From Perkinsus chesapeaki (Eukaryota; Perkinsozoa; Perkinsida; Perkinsidae), in assembly GCA_013115145.1 (NCBI GenBank), contig JAAPAO010000230.1, positions 1 to 49,391 of the forward strand: a stretch of 49,391 nt of DNA, in the 5' to 3' direction. Made by a program: the position numbers and the translations under genes. Positions 23,295 to 35,254 of the stretch are shown in pieces; position 1 is the stretch's first letter, and every line of letters begins with the position of its first letter. The notes beneath the pieces are model-generated. The model was given only the letters and a program-made list of their open reading frames with translations, had not been told where the DNA came from and did not search any database.

Positions 23295-24770
23295 TTGGGT
23301 GATTTCCGCATTGCCATTATAAGATGAGAATTGCCATGAAAGGCTTGCAACGGAACCCCAACTATACCAGTGACGCGGAATTTTCGGGAGTTTTAGCGAC
23401 GTGGGGATCCATAATGGATCATTCATTACCTGAGTACTGCAATATATGCCAGAGTTTCCGCCTTACACTGGGCGTAGGTGTCTTTCGGAGATGCGTCACG
23501 TCACGTGACCGTCTCCTCGTCCACCTGCCTCGTTGTGTATCCTCTGATACAGACCAACTATTGAAGTGGCTGGTGTAGTTTTGAAACTCACAGTCAAATC
23601 TTCTAGCCTTGCTTAACATCCAGTAGATCACCACTAGCTCCCCTCCGAGACACCATACGGCGTTGCCCAACGCTGTTCGGACACTCCTAATCGGACTCGA
23701 CATAATTCTGGTCCTCGGAGGGCACTGCGTGTTGGAACACAATGAAGTCCCCAGATTTGGCTTGAAGACTTCAAGTTGAAGTAGTGACTACATAGGCTGC
23801 TCATTAATTCCTACTCTAACCGGTACTGGAGGACTAACGGGGAAAGTAGGATCAGAGACCAAATTGCGCATGCGCACTGCTGCACCACCTGTCACGTCAT
23901 GGCGACACTCCCACGGAGCTCCTGCGCTTCACGGAACCATTATCGAATGTCGTGTCCGAAATGTGTGTGATGCAATCTAAGCAACCTCGCAACCCGACGT
24001 GCTACCTCCTGAGAGTATGCTGAGTCCTTGGCTCAATTTACAGAATACCCCCAAGGACGTTATGTCTAAATAACTAGCCCCATCCGCTTGTACTGGTCCT
24101 CTTTCGACCAAGATGTCTGCACTCCCGACAATATCTCCCGACATGTGAGGCGTCAACTTTGTTCTATGGGCAACGCGAGAAGACGGATTATCGGTGTATC
24201 TTCGAGATTGAGTAATTCGACTACAAACTCAAAGCGCTTCGACGCAAACCTTGTAGATGCATGATGTTTGTATATCTGTGATCCTTCGCTTCGCTCATGA
24301 GCACGGCTTCATTTCCGTGTCGGATATCTCAAGATACTCCCATTCCTAAGATACTCCCCATTTGCATATTAGTATATCTCGTAGTGACGACTGCGCTAGT
24401 ATAGCTTCGGCCCGTCTATGGTGACTCACTATCCCATTTAGGCTGGTTTTGTTCTTATTTCTACATTAGCCTGCTCTACACACTCAATCATTATGCCTGC
24501 ACCCTTCAACGAGTTGCGTCAAGAGAATGAACGGGATATCTTAACAACCTCGACCCCAACACTTCGACAATGGTGCTGTTCAGTGAGCCTTCAATGGCGA
24601 GTGTTGTATTACTTCACAAGAACGCAAGTGGAGTAGCATGAGAGGATGAAATAGTTGCTAGAATGTATACAAGATGTCATATTAATCCGTTAGAAGCATC
24701 GATCGTACTGATAGAGTCGCCAATCGGCCAGTGAGAATGACCTCATAGGCTACCAGTCATAGCCGAGTCA
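23295..24770. other. Intergenic
   Basis: Overlapping antisense frames at 23324-23578 (+) and 23742-23419 (-) have no supporting features. The rest has only short ORFs. Confidence 0.45.
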
Positions 24771-25646
24771 CTAGTCGAGGACTACATAAGTCGCCATCCC
24801 AGCACCATTCGGGTTCCACACTTGCTCCACCTCGGTGGGCAGGCTCCGGTCGTTAAAGGTGCCATTGTCGGAGTGTAGAGCGCAGGTATATAGATTTTCA
24901 CATACATTGGTCACGTTCGGTGGAAGGCCGACCTTCTTAGCCAAACCGCCAAAAGACACGAAGCTACGCGTTTGCAGTAAATCGACATGTTGCCCGAAGA
25001 AAGCAGGCTCGACCTCCATGGTCAAAATGAAAGGGACTGAAGCATGTGATGAAAGAATGTGGCCAAGGCACTGGCAAGCGATCCTGTTGGTGCAGTGAAG
25101 ATAAAACCGGCGATGCACAGTGAGGGTGGCATCACCCGAGAAGATAATAGAGTCTGATAAGGAAATGGCCTGCCCGATCGCATATTGTAAGTCGATGTGT
25201 CGAATGTGTACCTTGAGCCATGAAGGATTACTCTTAATAGAAAGGGTGAAGCTGAAGTTAGCATACCGATCAGGAACTTGTCGGGAATTGGTGACCACCG
25301 GACGTTCTAACCACGATGTGTCCATCCACGGCACTGCTGGTCCAGGATCGAAGTTAGTAATCTCCAATGTCCAGTTCGAAATATAAGCACATGCTACATA
25401 CGACTTGAACAATAATAGTAGAAAGTTGAAGATGAAGTAGAAGGCAAAAAGACTGAAAATACAAGCCATTATCAGCTGGCCGAATCTACGTTTTGTCCGC
25501 TCAGCTTTAGATGGTACCAAGGGAGCTTCAGAGGACGGTTGGTTAGAACCGAGACGGTTGTTCCTCCAAGATGAGCGGGTGGGCAGGCTTGGAAGATCCG
25601 ACAGACGCGTGTGCAGTGAAGCGCTGCACCAGGCTATCGTTACCAT
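24771..25646 (-). CDS. Type II membrane protein, tandem paralog 2
   Basis: Intronless, 291 residues from ATG 25646, the longest N-terminal cytoplasmic part of the three (about 60 residues, Ser/Arg-rich). Membrane segment about residues 62-84 (FSLFAFYFIFNFLLLLF). It shares with its neighbours VACAYISNWTLEITNFDPGP, ANFSFTLSIKSNPSWLKV and the CQCLGHILS block. Cysteines in the ectodomain (CTNRIACQC) differ from copy 1, so disulfides are not strictly conserved. Function unknown; probably a surface or endomembrane protein. Confidence 0.72.
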   Translation of the reverse strand: MVTIAWCSASLHTRLSDLPSLPTRSSWRNNRLGSNQPSSEAPLVPSKAERTKRRFGQLIMACIFSLFAFYFIFNFLLLLFKSYVACAYISNWTLEITNFDPGPAVPWMDTSWLERPVVTNSRQVPDRYANFSFTLSIKSNPSWLKVHIRHIDLQYAIGQAISLSDSIIFSGDATLTVHRRFYLHCTNRIACQCLGHILSSHASVPFILTMEVEPAFFGQHVDLLQTRSFVSFGGLAKKVGLPPNVTNVCENLYTCALHSDNGTFNDRSLPTEVEQVWNPNGAGMATYVVLD

Positions 25647-26800
25647 TCAGGAAAAAGATAAATATAAATCTGAAATAGACGCCCTACGTAATTGATATTG
25701 GTAGTTGGGAATTGAGATTGAGATTGGGGGCGTCGAGAAGACCGCCAGAAGAGCTCATACCCGGCTAGAATACTTATGGTGGCCGCTCCCTTTCACGTGA
25801 CGTAGAGCACTTCCTTCGGCAGGCATCGGAACGATTTCAGTGACACGCTCCATCCGCAAGGTGTCACCTTCTCTGCCTGTCTCCGCATATCAGCGGTTGG
25901 AGTCCCGTGTACCTCCTAACTTTATTAGTCTCCATTCTGAGAGATCACCCTTTGCCTGGCGTAGGTGATATGCTTAGCAGTACAAGTTCTCGGTTACTAG
26001 TTCCCTAATTCCGGGTAGCTAACAGGAAGGAATTGGAAGCCGGAACTAGACAAAGCGAAAAGGTCCGTCGGATCCACCAGTGTCTTATTGAAGGCTCCTG
26101 GTATTTACTAAGAGCTCTGCCACTTCGTTGGAACGCTTCTCAGCATCACTCAGCATGGGCATAGAATGGCTCAACCGTGGCTCACTGTGCACGGGAAAGG
26201 CTGGGACCCCGAATTTGAATCGCTCGGCCCACGCGTCTCCACACCCGCGCGCCACCGGGACTGTGTCACGGTATGGGGGCTGACATCAATTTTGCTAATG
26301 AAGTCAGTGGTCTTGGTCGGACACAAACACGGCCAGTAGCCCCTTGGGCGGGAAGGCCTATAATGGCGACTGGGTGTGTAAAAGCCCTTCATGAACCTTT
26401 CTAGTGTAGACTAGGCGGTTCTGGTTTATACTGAGAGTCAGAGATTTTAGGTATACTGCGAGTCAAAGGTCCTTCCTGATTCGCTATGGACATCGTGTTA
26501 ATGACATGCGCGGTTCATTCGGTCGGAGCTTTGACTGCTTGCGGGCACTTGAAGATTATCACTACGTCTGAATTTTGCATCCTTGAGAGAATTGTAATGC
26601 GGACATCGTTGTGTAAAAACACGCTTTTAGGTAACACAAGTCATATAATACAATATGATCTAGGCAAAAAATAAGCAGAGTATGATGCAATGATATTAAC
26701 CAGCATGTAGTTGAATGAAGAGTTCAATGAATATTAACATGCCAGAAGTAAAGGCCTTGCCAGTGGCCATAAATGGCTCTATAGTGGGATACAGACGAGA
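25647..26800. other. Intergenic spacer between tandem paralogs
   Basis: No gene recognised. The 73-residue minus frame at 26392-26171 is Pro/Arg-rich and unsupported. Confidence 0.45.
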
Positions 26801-27631
26801 TCAAACCCGTTTCTGTTTGACCCATTCAGCGGGGTCCAAAGGTAGGCCCGCAGTAAACTCTGGAATCGTTGTGACGGTAACCCCGGCCTGAAAGCTAGCT
26901 CTATCAATCGTGTCTCTGACTTCCTTTTCATAGAAAACCTCGCAGCCACGGGCCGCGTCTTTATCAATGCCCACACCACTAAAGCTCCGCCCGGAAACGC
27001 CAAAAGATACCAAGGCGCTCACTTCAAGTAGATCAACCGTGTGTCCAAATAATGAAGCCTCAGCTTCGAAAGTAGCAACACTGGGAACCGATTTTTCCGT
27101 CGCAAGGATATGAGGGAGGCAAAAATCCCTATACGCGAGATCTAATTGCTGCACAACGGTGATTGCGGTATCGCCAGAGAAGGCTATGTTAGCATGCGAT
27201 AGAGTCCCGATTAGTCCAATCCCGTAATGTAGGTCCACGTGACGGATATTCATCGTCAGCCATGAAGGATTATTCTCAATGGATAGAGTGAAGTTAACAT
27301 AGTGATGCTGGTCGGGAGCTTGCAGGAGATGGAATTCATCCAGAAAGCTCTCCGGCAATAACGGTGCTGACCATGGCTCAAAGTGTGTGAGCTCCACCTT
27401 CCAGTTCGAGATTAGAAAACATACTATGTGAAACTTAAATAACAGAAGCAGAAAGCAAAAGATCAAGTAGAAGCTAAAGATGTTCAATACGAACATTATA
27501 ATCAGCTGAATGTATTTATGATGTGGCCGATCAGATGTAGAGGGCGAGAGCGTGTTCAGCGTAGAGTTAACCGCAGCTCTGGAGAGGATCGGATGACGTG
27601 CGTCCTCCGAGGAGCAGCGCGATTCTCCCAT
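26801..27631 (-). CDS. Type II membrane protein, tandem paralog 3
   Basis: Intronless, 276 residues from ATG 27631. Short basic N-terminus (DRPHHKYIQ), membrane segment about residues 46-68 (IFSFYLIFCFLLLLF), then SNWKVELTHFEPWSAPLL and YVNFTLSIENNPSWLTM. The glutamate-containing SIENNPSW replaces SIK(N/S)NPSW of the other two. It lacks most ectodomain cysteines seen in copy 2. This is the most divergent member of the array and the most distal upstream copy. Confidence 0.72.
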   Translation of the reverse strand: MGESRCSSEDARHPILSRAAVNSTLNTLSPSTSDRPHHKYIQLIIMFVLNIFSFYLIFCFLLLLFKFHIVCFLISNWKVELTHFEPWSAPLLPESFLDEFHLLQAPDQHHYVNFTLSIENNPSWLTMNIRHVDLHYGIGLIGTLSHANIAFSGDTAITVVQQLDLAYRDFCLPHILATEKSVPSVATFEAEASLFGHTVDLLEVSALVSFGVSGRSFSGVGIDKDAARGCEVFYEKEVRDTIDRASFQAGVTVTTIPEFTAGLPLDPAEWVKQKRV

Positions 27632-28134
27632 TACCGTTGGAAAACGCAGATCACTGTGAAAGGATGATGATGGTTTCTTAAGAATATGCCGTTCAACGCA
27701 AAGGTTTCGAAAAATCTCATTGGGAAATGGTTCGAGGGCTACCCTCGTAACGACCGAATTTCGGACCCGAACGGCTCAGAGGGAAATGCGTCACGCTTAG
27801 TGACTATTGCCACATCTGCCCCGCTGCTGCTCCGGGCATCACCGACGTTGGCAATCGACAGCCGGAAAGTGCTGAGCTTCGGATTTCTACCGCCAGTGTT
27901 GTCGCTAAATCGTCCTTCACAGTCCTGCTGCAGAATGAGCAGTTACGCACGCGTGCTGTCTATATGTGTCATGTCGCGCTGTCACTTTTGCTCCACGGAA
28001 GCAACTCCCGAAAGCAGATTCGGCAGGCTTCTCTCGACCGCCGGGGTTGAACTTGTATAACACAACTCGCTCCGCGCTTACCAAGAATTCAGTCCGTGGT
28101 CATGTGTGGTGCGTCTCACTGACCAGCGTTCAAG
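27632..28134. other. Intergenic or unresolved exons
   Basis: Both strands are partly open (the + frame 27686-28060; a minus piece near 27950 reading QDCEGRFSDNTG before a gtagaa donor). I cannot decide which, if either, is coding. Confidence 0.35.
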
Positions 28135-29986
28135 TCACATAATACAGATTTTAATTACGGTCTCCGTCACTTCCGAGGCCCCTCCGTTTGATAGTAATGA
28201 CCGCTCCTTGTTGTTATCAGGAGGGATGCGAGATTCGGGTTTGCAGCGAGCGGATGAACTCCCTTGCGAATGCACGACATCTGAACAATAGTGCTCAATT
28301 AGTCTGTGTGTTTCATCGTTGAAGTGCTTCACAATCGCATATCAGGATAACTCAGACATTCGATCCGAAATGATCTTGCCGGACGATCGGAGAAAGCGTA
28401 GAATCTCACCTCTTCAGCTCCGTCCGTTGAGCTTTCCCTACTGCCTTCACCAAAAAGGATGTTTTCAACATCGATGCCAAACATGTTCTCTACTGTTTCA
28501 GATGAACTACCCAAGTCTTGACTGGACAATGAGAGTGTCTGTTCCTCAACAGAGTTCCGGCCATAAGGACAATCCCGCCTCGCGGATACCTCGGTTCCTC
28601 GTGACTCCGCTCTAACACAGAAGCTAGGTTATGTATTGTAATGGCAAGACTGTTCCGTAGTTGAGTAGCATCGACTTGTGCTATAGTAAAGACCGTTTAA
28701 GAGGGACTTACGTATCAGTCGAGTTAATTGAGGGAGCGGTTGACTGATGAAGCTTGCCTGTCGGCTCTCCTGGGGGCTGAAGGACAGAGATCTTGTATTT
28801 CTATAACTTGGGCTCAACCTAGCAGCAATTTATTAATCCGACGTCTCGCGCGAGAACATATTGAGATCAAATTAAGGCTAACTTGAGATTCGGCGCTGCC
28901 GCCGACTTGGACGGACGTGTTGACGCACCGATTGTTCGCGGACTGCCACAGACTTACTGCTTTGTTCACTGCACCAGATGGAGGGTCTGTGGCTTGTCTA
29001 TCCCTGAGCCTGAGGAGTCTTCGCCCGCCTGAGAGCAGAAATAAAGCGTCCGAGATCCCACAAGTGGTCGAAAAATCCACGCGATGGACTAGATACTGTA
29101 TTGACAAGGAAGGCTGTAAAAATACAGAACTGCCACTTGGGCTTTCCTAGTTGAGGAGCGTGCTGCATTAGTCCGACCGCGTTTAGTGTGCCAAGTAGCC
29201 GAGGAACAATCTTGCTGCTCTGAACCCGAGAGACCTCACCGTCATCAAAGCCTGGCATGGGTTCTACAGCTTGAGCCTCGGAGGACTTTCGTGACTTCCT
29301 TCGAACGTGACTGGCTTTCTTCGCTGTGCTAGAGCAGCCTAGCAGAAGCTCACTTAAGTGTCACGAATTCGCATCGGTCTTACCCGCCTTTTTCTTATCG
29401 GTCGGGATTCGTTCGAATGGAGTTGTGCTCGGATGCCGATCGTGTGTGTTTGAAGAACACGGAGCTTCCAGATTGATACGTTTTAGTTCACGTTTCATCA
29501 CTTCTGCACGGGGCCGGCATGCTTGTCGGTGTTTATCCAGCGCCGTCTAGAATATAGAATCTCCAGAATATTTACAGCGCGCAAGTTTACCGCAGAGCTG
29601 AATGTTCGCTCGCAGACTTCGCAAACGATCTGTGGCCTTGCTTCTGCAGCCTTCAACCTTGAGTATTTCGTAACATCTCGGGGGCCGTCTAACTAAAGAC
29701 AGTCGAGAGCGCAGGAGAACAAATTTTTAAGCTGGAAAGCTACTTTAATCCTTTTAAGGCGGCTTTCGCCATCTGTCCCACGGATATAGTGTCTGAGCTT
29801 GTCGAATTTAGGAACTGAAGAGAGCCATATCTTGGCCGTTATCAAGCTCATCAGTGTGGGAAGTTCTGTCGGCTGCTTTCCTTGGTCTAGCTCTAAGATG
29901 CCCCTGCCGAACCCCACATCTTTAAAGCTGCGTAGGATTCGGAAGGATAGGACGAACTCTCGAGCAGTTTCCTTCCTCATCAGCAT
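28135..29986 (-). CDS. C2HC zinc-finger protein, multi-exon (both ends provisional)
   Basis: Well-supported exons: to 29744 (upstream limit about 29986), 29692-29591, 29546-29384, and 29338 to about 29097; further exons 28757-28712, 28611-28410 and 28326 to 28159 (or stop 28135) are phase-compatible but their link to the first group is inferred. Joining 29591 to 29546 makes CEVCERTFSSA-TALDKHRQAC, a C-x2-C...H-x3-C finger of the ZC2HC type, followed by EVMKRELKRINLEAPC and a Lys/Ser-rich region. The later exons are acidic and Ser/Thr-rich (QTLSLSSQDLGSSSETVEN, DVENILFGEG). The first exon carries SLITAKIWLSSVPKFDKLRH. C2HC fingers of this type occur in ciliary and RNA- or protein-binding proteins; the role here is unknown. 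Confidence 0.5.
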
Positions 29987-30483
29987 GTATGAGAGAGCCT
30001 ATGTTTTATCACTGTTCTACGCGTCCGTCTCTGCACAAGCACAGATGAGTAGCTAAGTCGCATCACTGATGTCACTCGCCCACGCGACCTCTCAGGCGTC
30101 CACAGAGGCCTTGGTGCTTCACTAGAGATGGTAACCTGACCTTTAGTTCATCTCATTCCTACAGATAACTTTCTTACCCAAAACTTTTCCCACAAATTGC
30201 ACAACTCTCCAACTGACGACTGCTCATTGGGCACCCATCGAAACAACCCTTATTATTAAAACATTCACTAACTTCATTACAAAGCGAACAGCCTTCTCAA
30301 CTTCTGCACGTGTAACTTTTCGCGGGAGTTCCACCTTCGGATCCATTGACTCCGAAAACACCTATCAAGTCTTAAAGGAGTTAAGGGGGATGGAATGTGA
30401 CACGAGTCCGTTGACTTGGTCGATTTCGGGCAACTAACCCAAGATGGATATAGCAGTGAACATCCATTGACATTAAAAGTAAG
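29987..30483. other. Intergenic
   Basis: It contains AT-rich sequence with no ORF of interest. It is the 3' flank of the LicD gene and the 5' flank of the C2HC gene. Confidence 0.5.
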
Positions 30484-32127
30484 TTATCGTACAGTTGCTT
30501 GTAATATCTTTTTCCTATACAAAGTTCGAACAAAGTAAATAATAAAAACGGATCCTATAGCTAAGATGCTCACAGTCGTTACCCACTCCACGGAGGGGAT
30601 CATGTCGACAGTCCCGTGTCGTGAACTAACCCCATATCCCTGCTGGACCGGGACTTCACCGTCGACGTTATCATTCTGATCAGACTCACCGTCGTCGGCA
30701 TCACGGTCATCTGCGTGCTCCTCGGGATCATTATAACTGTTGGAGCCCCTGTCTGGCCGCTCGGGTCGTACAAACTCTTTGATTCCGACCTCCACCGGTG
30801 CCACCTCGGAATTAATTTCTGGAATAGAGATTACACCATCTTCAACAGTCCCGTCGCCAGCATTAGTGCTCGACGCAGTTTCATCCACCTTGGGCTTTGC
30901 TGGCTTCCCAGCACCAGCAGCACCGGTATTGCCTTTTGCAGTCGGACTTTTCCGGCTCTCTGCCTTACCTTGCGTCGCGGCCTGCTTGGAGGGCTTTCTC
31001 GGTTTGTCTTCCGGTGGATTAGGCTTCTTTTCTGCCTTCTCAGGCGATTTCTTCTCGTTTTTCTGAGCCTCTTTTTTCTCCTCAGTTTCGGGCTTCTTTT
31101 TCCCTTCCTGGGCCTTATCTGGTTTTTGCACCTCCTTTCTTGGCTCACCCCCAAACCCGCGCAAATTGCTCGCCTCGGCTTTCTTGGGAGGTACCAAAAC
31201 TCCCGACTTGACTGCCGTGCCAATAACAACCATCCAACCCCCGTTAAACTTGTAGTTCAAAGGCACTTTCTTCATGTTCGTGAAGGCGATGCCCGGCATA
31301 CCCGGTCGACCGTACTTCAACTGGAGCGACACCAGCGGCTTCTTCGGTACTCTGCAATCGGCGCCATCTTGGACATCCCATTTAGATGGGAATAAATCGT
31401 CATGATTTGCGCACAACTTCCCAAATTTTCCGCACAGTTGTTTTCCATCATTATTTCCCTCGCACTTGCACGGAGCTGTCTTGTCATTGCTTCTATAAAG
31501 GAAGAACAGGTCCACGTGGCACGATACTTTACCGACTCGGTGCACAACTCGCAGCTCGTCAGCTTCGCACTTCTCCCAGGTATCGCTCTTTACTTCCGAG
31601 CCAACTCCAGATTTAATAGCAGTTGCCCGATAATCCTTCGCCGGCAGACGCGCTTGGATAACTTCTGCCATGTTCTTCTGGCCGGAAATCGCGTTTTTCT
31701 TAAAAGATTCTCTGCAGTTCTCTTTCAGTAAGGTCATGTCAGCATCCAAATCCCACGGGATGAAAGTCTTGCTGTGGCGATACCACCCCAGCAGCGACCC
31801 GTCGCTCAGAGAAGCATCGACGCCCAACTTGTCAAGAACGTGTGTCGTTGTGTTGATTACTTCTGTCATGCATTCGAAGAACTTGCTACGTGTCTCCATC
31901 GCCAATATCTCCTCGTGATTCAAACACAAAGTGCTGTTGATCAGAATCTCTTCTTTGGGCCATCTCGACGTCTCAACTTCATCCTTCACGCTCAACGGGC
32001 ACAAAAATATCTTCTCTAGGGGAGCGGTAGTGGGAGCCGCATCGGCAACAACGCGGATGTAAGCGTGGGGGTGCTCGGCTGACCAACCGCCTTCAATAAA
32101 AGTTAGTAGGATGATTAAGAACATCAT
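30484..32127 (-). CDS. LicD-family (nucleotidyltransferase-fold) membrane protein
   Basis: Intronless, 547 residues, starting at tandem ATGs. Signal peptide in the first 17 residues (MMFLIILLTFIEGGWSA). The LicD core lies at about residues 95-250: LSDGSLLGWYRHSKTFIPWD, then LDADMTLL, a G-S-LLG-R...PWD-D-D pattern with metal-binding acidic residues. It is followed by a cysteine-bearing stretch (CKCEGNNDGKQLCGKFGKLC). Residues about 335-430 are a Lys/Glu/Pro/Ala repeat-like linker, then an acidic segment (DPEEHADDRDADDGESDQND), and a C-terminal membrane helix (SILAIGSVFIIYFV). LicD proteins transfer phosphocholine, and eukaryotic relatives (fukutin) act on glycans; here a Golgi or cell-surface enzyme is likely. 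The long low-complexity linker and C-terminal anchor are unusual. Confidence 0.85.
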   Translation of the reverse strand: MMFLIILLTFIEGGWSAEHPHAYIRVVADAAPTTAPLEKIFLCPLSVKDEVETSRWPKEEILINSTLCLNHEEILAMETRSKFFECMTEVINTTTHVLDKLGVDASLSDGSLLGWYRHSKTFIPWDLDADMTLLKENCRESFKKNAISGQKNMAEVIQARLPAKDYRATAIKSGVGSEVKSDTWEKCEADELRVVHRVGKVSCHVDLFFLYRSNDKTAPCKCEGNNDGKQLCGKFGKLCANHDDLFPSKWDVQDGADCRVPKKPLVSLQLKYGRPGMPGIAFTNMKKVPLNYKFNGGWMVVIGTAVKSGVLVPPKKAEASNLRGFGGEPRKEVQKPDKAQEGKKKPETEEKKEAQKNEKKSPEKAEKKPNPPEDKPRKPSKQAATQGKAESRKSPTAKGNTGAAGAGKPAKPKVDETASSTNAGDGTVEDGVISIPEINSEVAPVEVGIKEFVRPERPDRGSNSYNDPEEHADDRDADDGESDQNDNVDGEVPVQQGYGVSSRHGTVDMIPSVEWVTTVSILAIGSVFIIYFVRTLYRKKILQATVR

Positions 32128-33510
32128 GCAGATTTCAGAGACTGGATGCTCTGGATTCCGCTCGTGCCAATAACAGATTGCACCGGCGCGCGCGTTCTGT
32201 GCGAGACGGCAACGTTACTGGTGGGCAAGGGCGGCTGTCGCAGGACTTATCGCGGAAAGGCCACCGATTGGCGTGGCCTTGGCTACTTCGCGTTACCGTA
32301 CTTTGTCGATGGCCGTTTGAGAATATATACATTTGGTCGTCTACATGCCTTGTCGAGCAATAGAAATTTCAGAAAATTCCGGAGGAGGTTTTTCCGTCTC
32401 GCACATACCACTACGTACTGTATTCCTTCTGACGACGATTCTATGTTCAAGGGTAACAGGTATTCCACTTTGGTACTAGTAACCCATATTTTAGACAATC
32501 TTCCTTCATCCGTATAACAACATAGTCATTCTGCAAAGGTGACACGAATGGCGAAGATTATAGAGTAGTTAGTTGTTTTCTGGGTCATAGGCGACAGGCG
32601 CTGGTCAGTGGTGCAGTGCCGAAATAGCTGCCTTCCTCAGGTCAGCACTACTGAGGAAGCCTTCATCAGGAAGGTACCCTGCAATTGTTCGATATGCAAA
32701 AACCTCCGACTTTGTGAAAAAAGTCTTTCCTTCGACCACATGCACATTTTTGAACACCGTGCTGGTATGGCTCACCGAATCGGTAGGCCCAGAGCGTTCT
32801 AGACAAATCCTAATTAACCGGCTTGCTCAAGACTGATGATGGGCTGAGTTAAAGAAAAATAATTGATAACTACTTGGACCACACGGAAACGATATAGCTC
32901 ATCGGGGAAACGGATGCTTCACATTCATAGACGACAGGACAGTGCTGCTGCTGTGGCCAGAAAATGAAATTGAATAATGCACACTGTCCATGACGATCAC
33001 GGGACTGAACTACTGAAACTTCATCAAGTCAATTTCTGAGCTCATCCCTTAATCTTAGAGTTAATCGGGGAGAGCGGTATAGGCCTCAAAAGCTAGTAAG
33101 GAGCACTGGCAAAGCTCACGGCATTCCTTTGCGAACTCGGAATGGAAATCAACGGGAATCGGCAAGCACCATTGTACCTACAAAGAACAAAGAAATTGAA
33201 CCATTCATCGCGAGAAAGCCACGTAGTTCAACGCCGATTGGAGAGCTTCAGAAACCAGGAAACTGGCCGTAGTTGCGTTGTGTGCCTAGCCTTCCTAAGG
33301 AAAGTTAGGCACTCTTCGGAAGGACCAACAAACGTTGCAAGAACCACATCCAAGGAATCGTACTGAGAAGGCTTCCTTGTGCGCGTTGCGCATGCGTGCA
33401 GATTGCTTCATACACCACAAAAAATCGCAGCGTCGTCTGCCCATCAGAGGTTTCTATACCAATGAAGAGGAGTATTATTAAACCCCGCCACAGTGAAGAG
33501 TGGCATGGCA

Positions 33511-33539
33511 GCGCGATAGCTCAGAAGGTGTCGCACTAG
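33511..33539 (+). other. tRNA 5'-half-like fragment
   Basis: It reads GCGCGATAGCTCAGAAGGTG, close to a tRNA acceptor plus D arm (A box TAGCTCAGAAGGT), but no anticodon arm or T arm follows, so it is not a functional tRNA. Confidence 0.4.
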
Positions 33540-34588
33540 AGGAATCTACCGTAATAGAACTTACTCGACTCCTCCCGGGCTTGACTGTCCGTAACCGCTA
33601 CCATTCTCGTAGCCGTATCTGAAGGATGACCAATTGGGAAGTGGAATGCGGTATGCTGATATGTAGATTTGATTTCAGCTGTAATAATGGATACGCAATC
33701 GAGCGGGAAGGGTTCGGGCTCTAAACGATTCAGAAGCAAATAAACTCGAAGTGACTCGTCACAAAAATATTATCAAGTGAATAACACTTACAACAGTAAT
33801 ATGATTCAGCACGTGGAGAGTCTACGCACAGGAGAACTAATGAAGAAACGAAACGCCTTCCCACCACTTGAGAATCATCAGCAACCGCTACCACCGGCCG
33901 CTGATGACGCAGTGGAGTGGAGGAAGGAAAATTATCATTTGTTAGTATGCATTTGAGTTGCATGAATATATATGATTAAAACAGTTTGACAGAGTACTCA
34001 AAAGGAAAGGTCTACTGAACTAAGCAATAGTCTATAGGCTGGTCAGAAACTATTCGGACACCTGTCACGACCAATCCACGCTCTCTGTAGCGTCACATCT
34101 ACAACACCTCTCTGGGCTATTATGCGCCATAGAGGTAAGATTGGAACTTTTCACAATCTCCAACCTACCCTGGTGGGCCGTCCAACTTCATCTTCCTCTG
34201 CCCGCTTCCATGACTTCCGTATCCCGAATGCAGACCAACACACCCAAACGGTGGTTCGTAACTGAACTATGATAATACTACTACCACTGCCTAGGGAAAA
34301 AAACAAAAGGAAATTTTACAAAATTTTCCGCTCCACTTGAAAAAGATTTCATCACTCCACTGAGGACGGCTGTGAGATATTCCAACACTAAGGTTACCCT
34401 ACCTTTGGACAGGCGCCCCATCCCGGCACTCCAACGCGAATGGGGTAGCAGTCGGCGAGCCACAGGTAGTGGAGGAGGACGTGCTTGTTGGAGAGAGACC
34501 GTTGACGGCCAAGAAGGTGCCACTGAAAGAGGTACGCCATGGTGAAGTAGTAGTGCTTAGTTCAAATGCGGCCTTCAGTCACATATAT

Positions 34589-34610
34589 GAAAATCAATTA
34601 CTTGATTTTC
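34589..34610. repeat. 9-bp stem-loop
   Basis: gaaaatcaa / ttgattttc around ttac. Confidence 0.65.
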
Positions 34611-35067
34611 GGGTATACCAGTAGCGCTCTTTTCGACAGTGCTGTAAGAAATGCATGTTGTTCCCTGAATTTACTCCCGAGAAGAGGACGGTTCCCTCTT
34701 CGCGCCTCCCAGGACGATTCCGCGGGAGAGTTTCATTGTTAAATTGAGGATGTTCCTCTCAGCCCAGCTTACGTGAGACTTCCAGCTAACTGTTGAGGTG
34801 GGATACTCCTAATTGGGCCGCTATGGCGGAGATCAGGGACTCCAAACATGTTATGAGAGGGAGATTGGCCATTCTAAAACAACACATTTCGTAACAGGGA
34901 CAGAATAGATTCCTTTTTTCACCGCGCCATCACACCGGGATTACCCGGCTAACAAAATGATGGCGAAGGATACAAAAGTGCAGGGAGTTCCACGAAATTC
35001 TGATATTGATACTTCCGAGTGTCTCCGTGCATGCGTACAACCAGTAGCAGCAGCAGTAGCTATAACT

Positions 35068-35095
35068 TAGATATCGATCGAGCGATCGATATCTA
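35068..35095. repeat. 13-bp palindrome
   Basis: tagatatcgatcg and cgatcgatatcta flank two bases. It lies between genes and could be a binding site or cruciform. Confidence 0.75.
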
Positions 35096-35254
35096 GCGGC
35101 TTGCACCAAACGCATTTACAATTGAGCCTCGTCTCATTATATCACCTTGCCTAGCGTTATAGAGCAGAAGTGGTCAGGGAGCTCCACGAAGTAACTATAT
35201 TTATACTTGCAGGTGTATCGAAAATGAACTATTCAGAATCGCTCTTTCCGCATT

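Larger units (their letters stand above)
32128..35254. other. Long region without a defensible gene
   Basis: ORFs exist (32146-32517 +, 33963-33730 -, 34523-34281 -), but none has domains, signal peptides or partner exons. A tRNA 5'-half-like piece lies at 33511-33539 and hairpins at 34589-34610 and 35068-35095. Confidence 0.4.

Noticed and set aside
30715-31395. 226-residue + ORF
   Set aside because: It is the antisense shadow of the low-complexity and LicD coding region on the minus strand.
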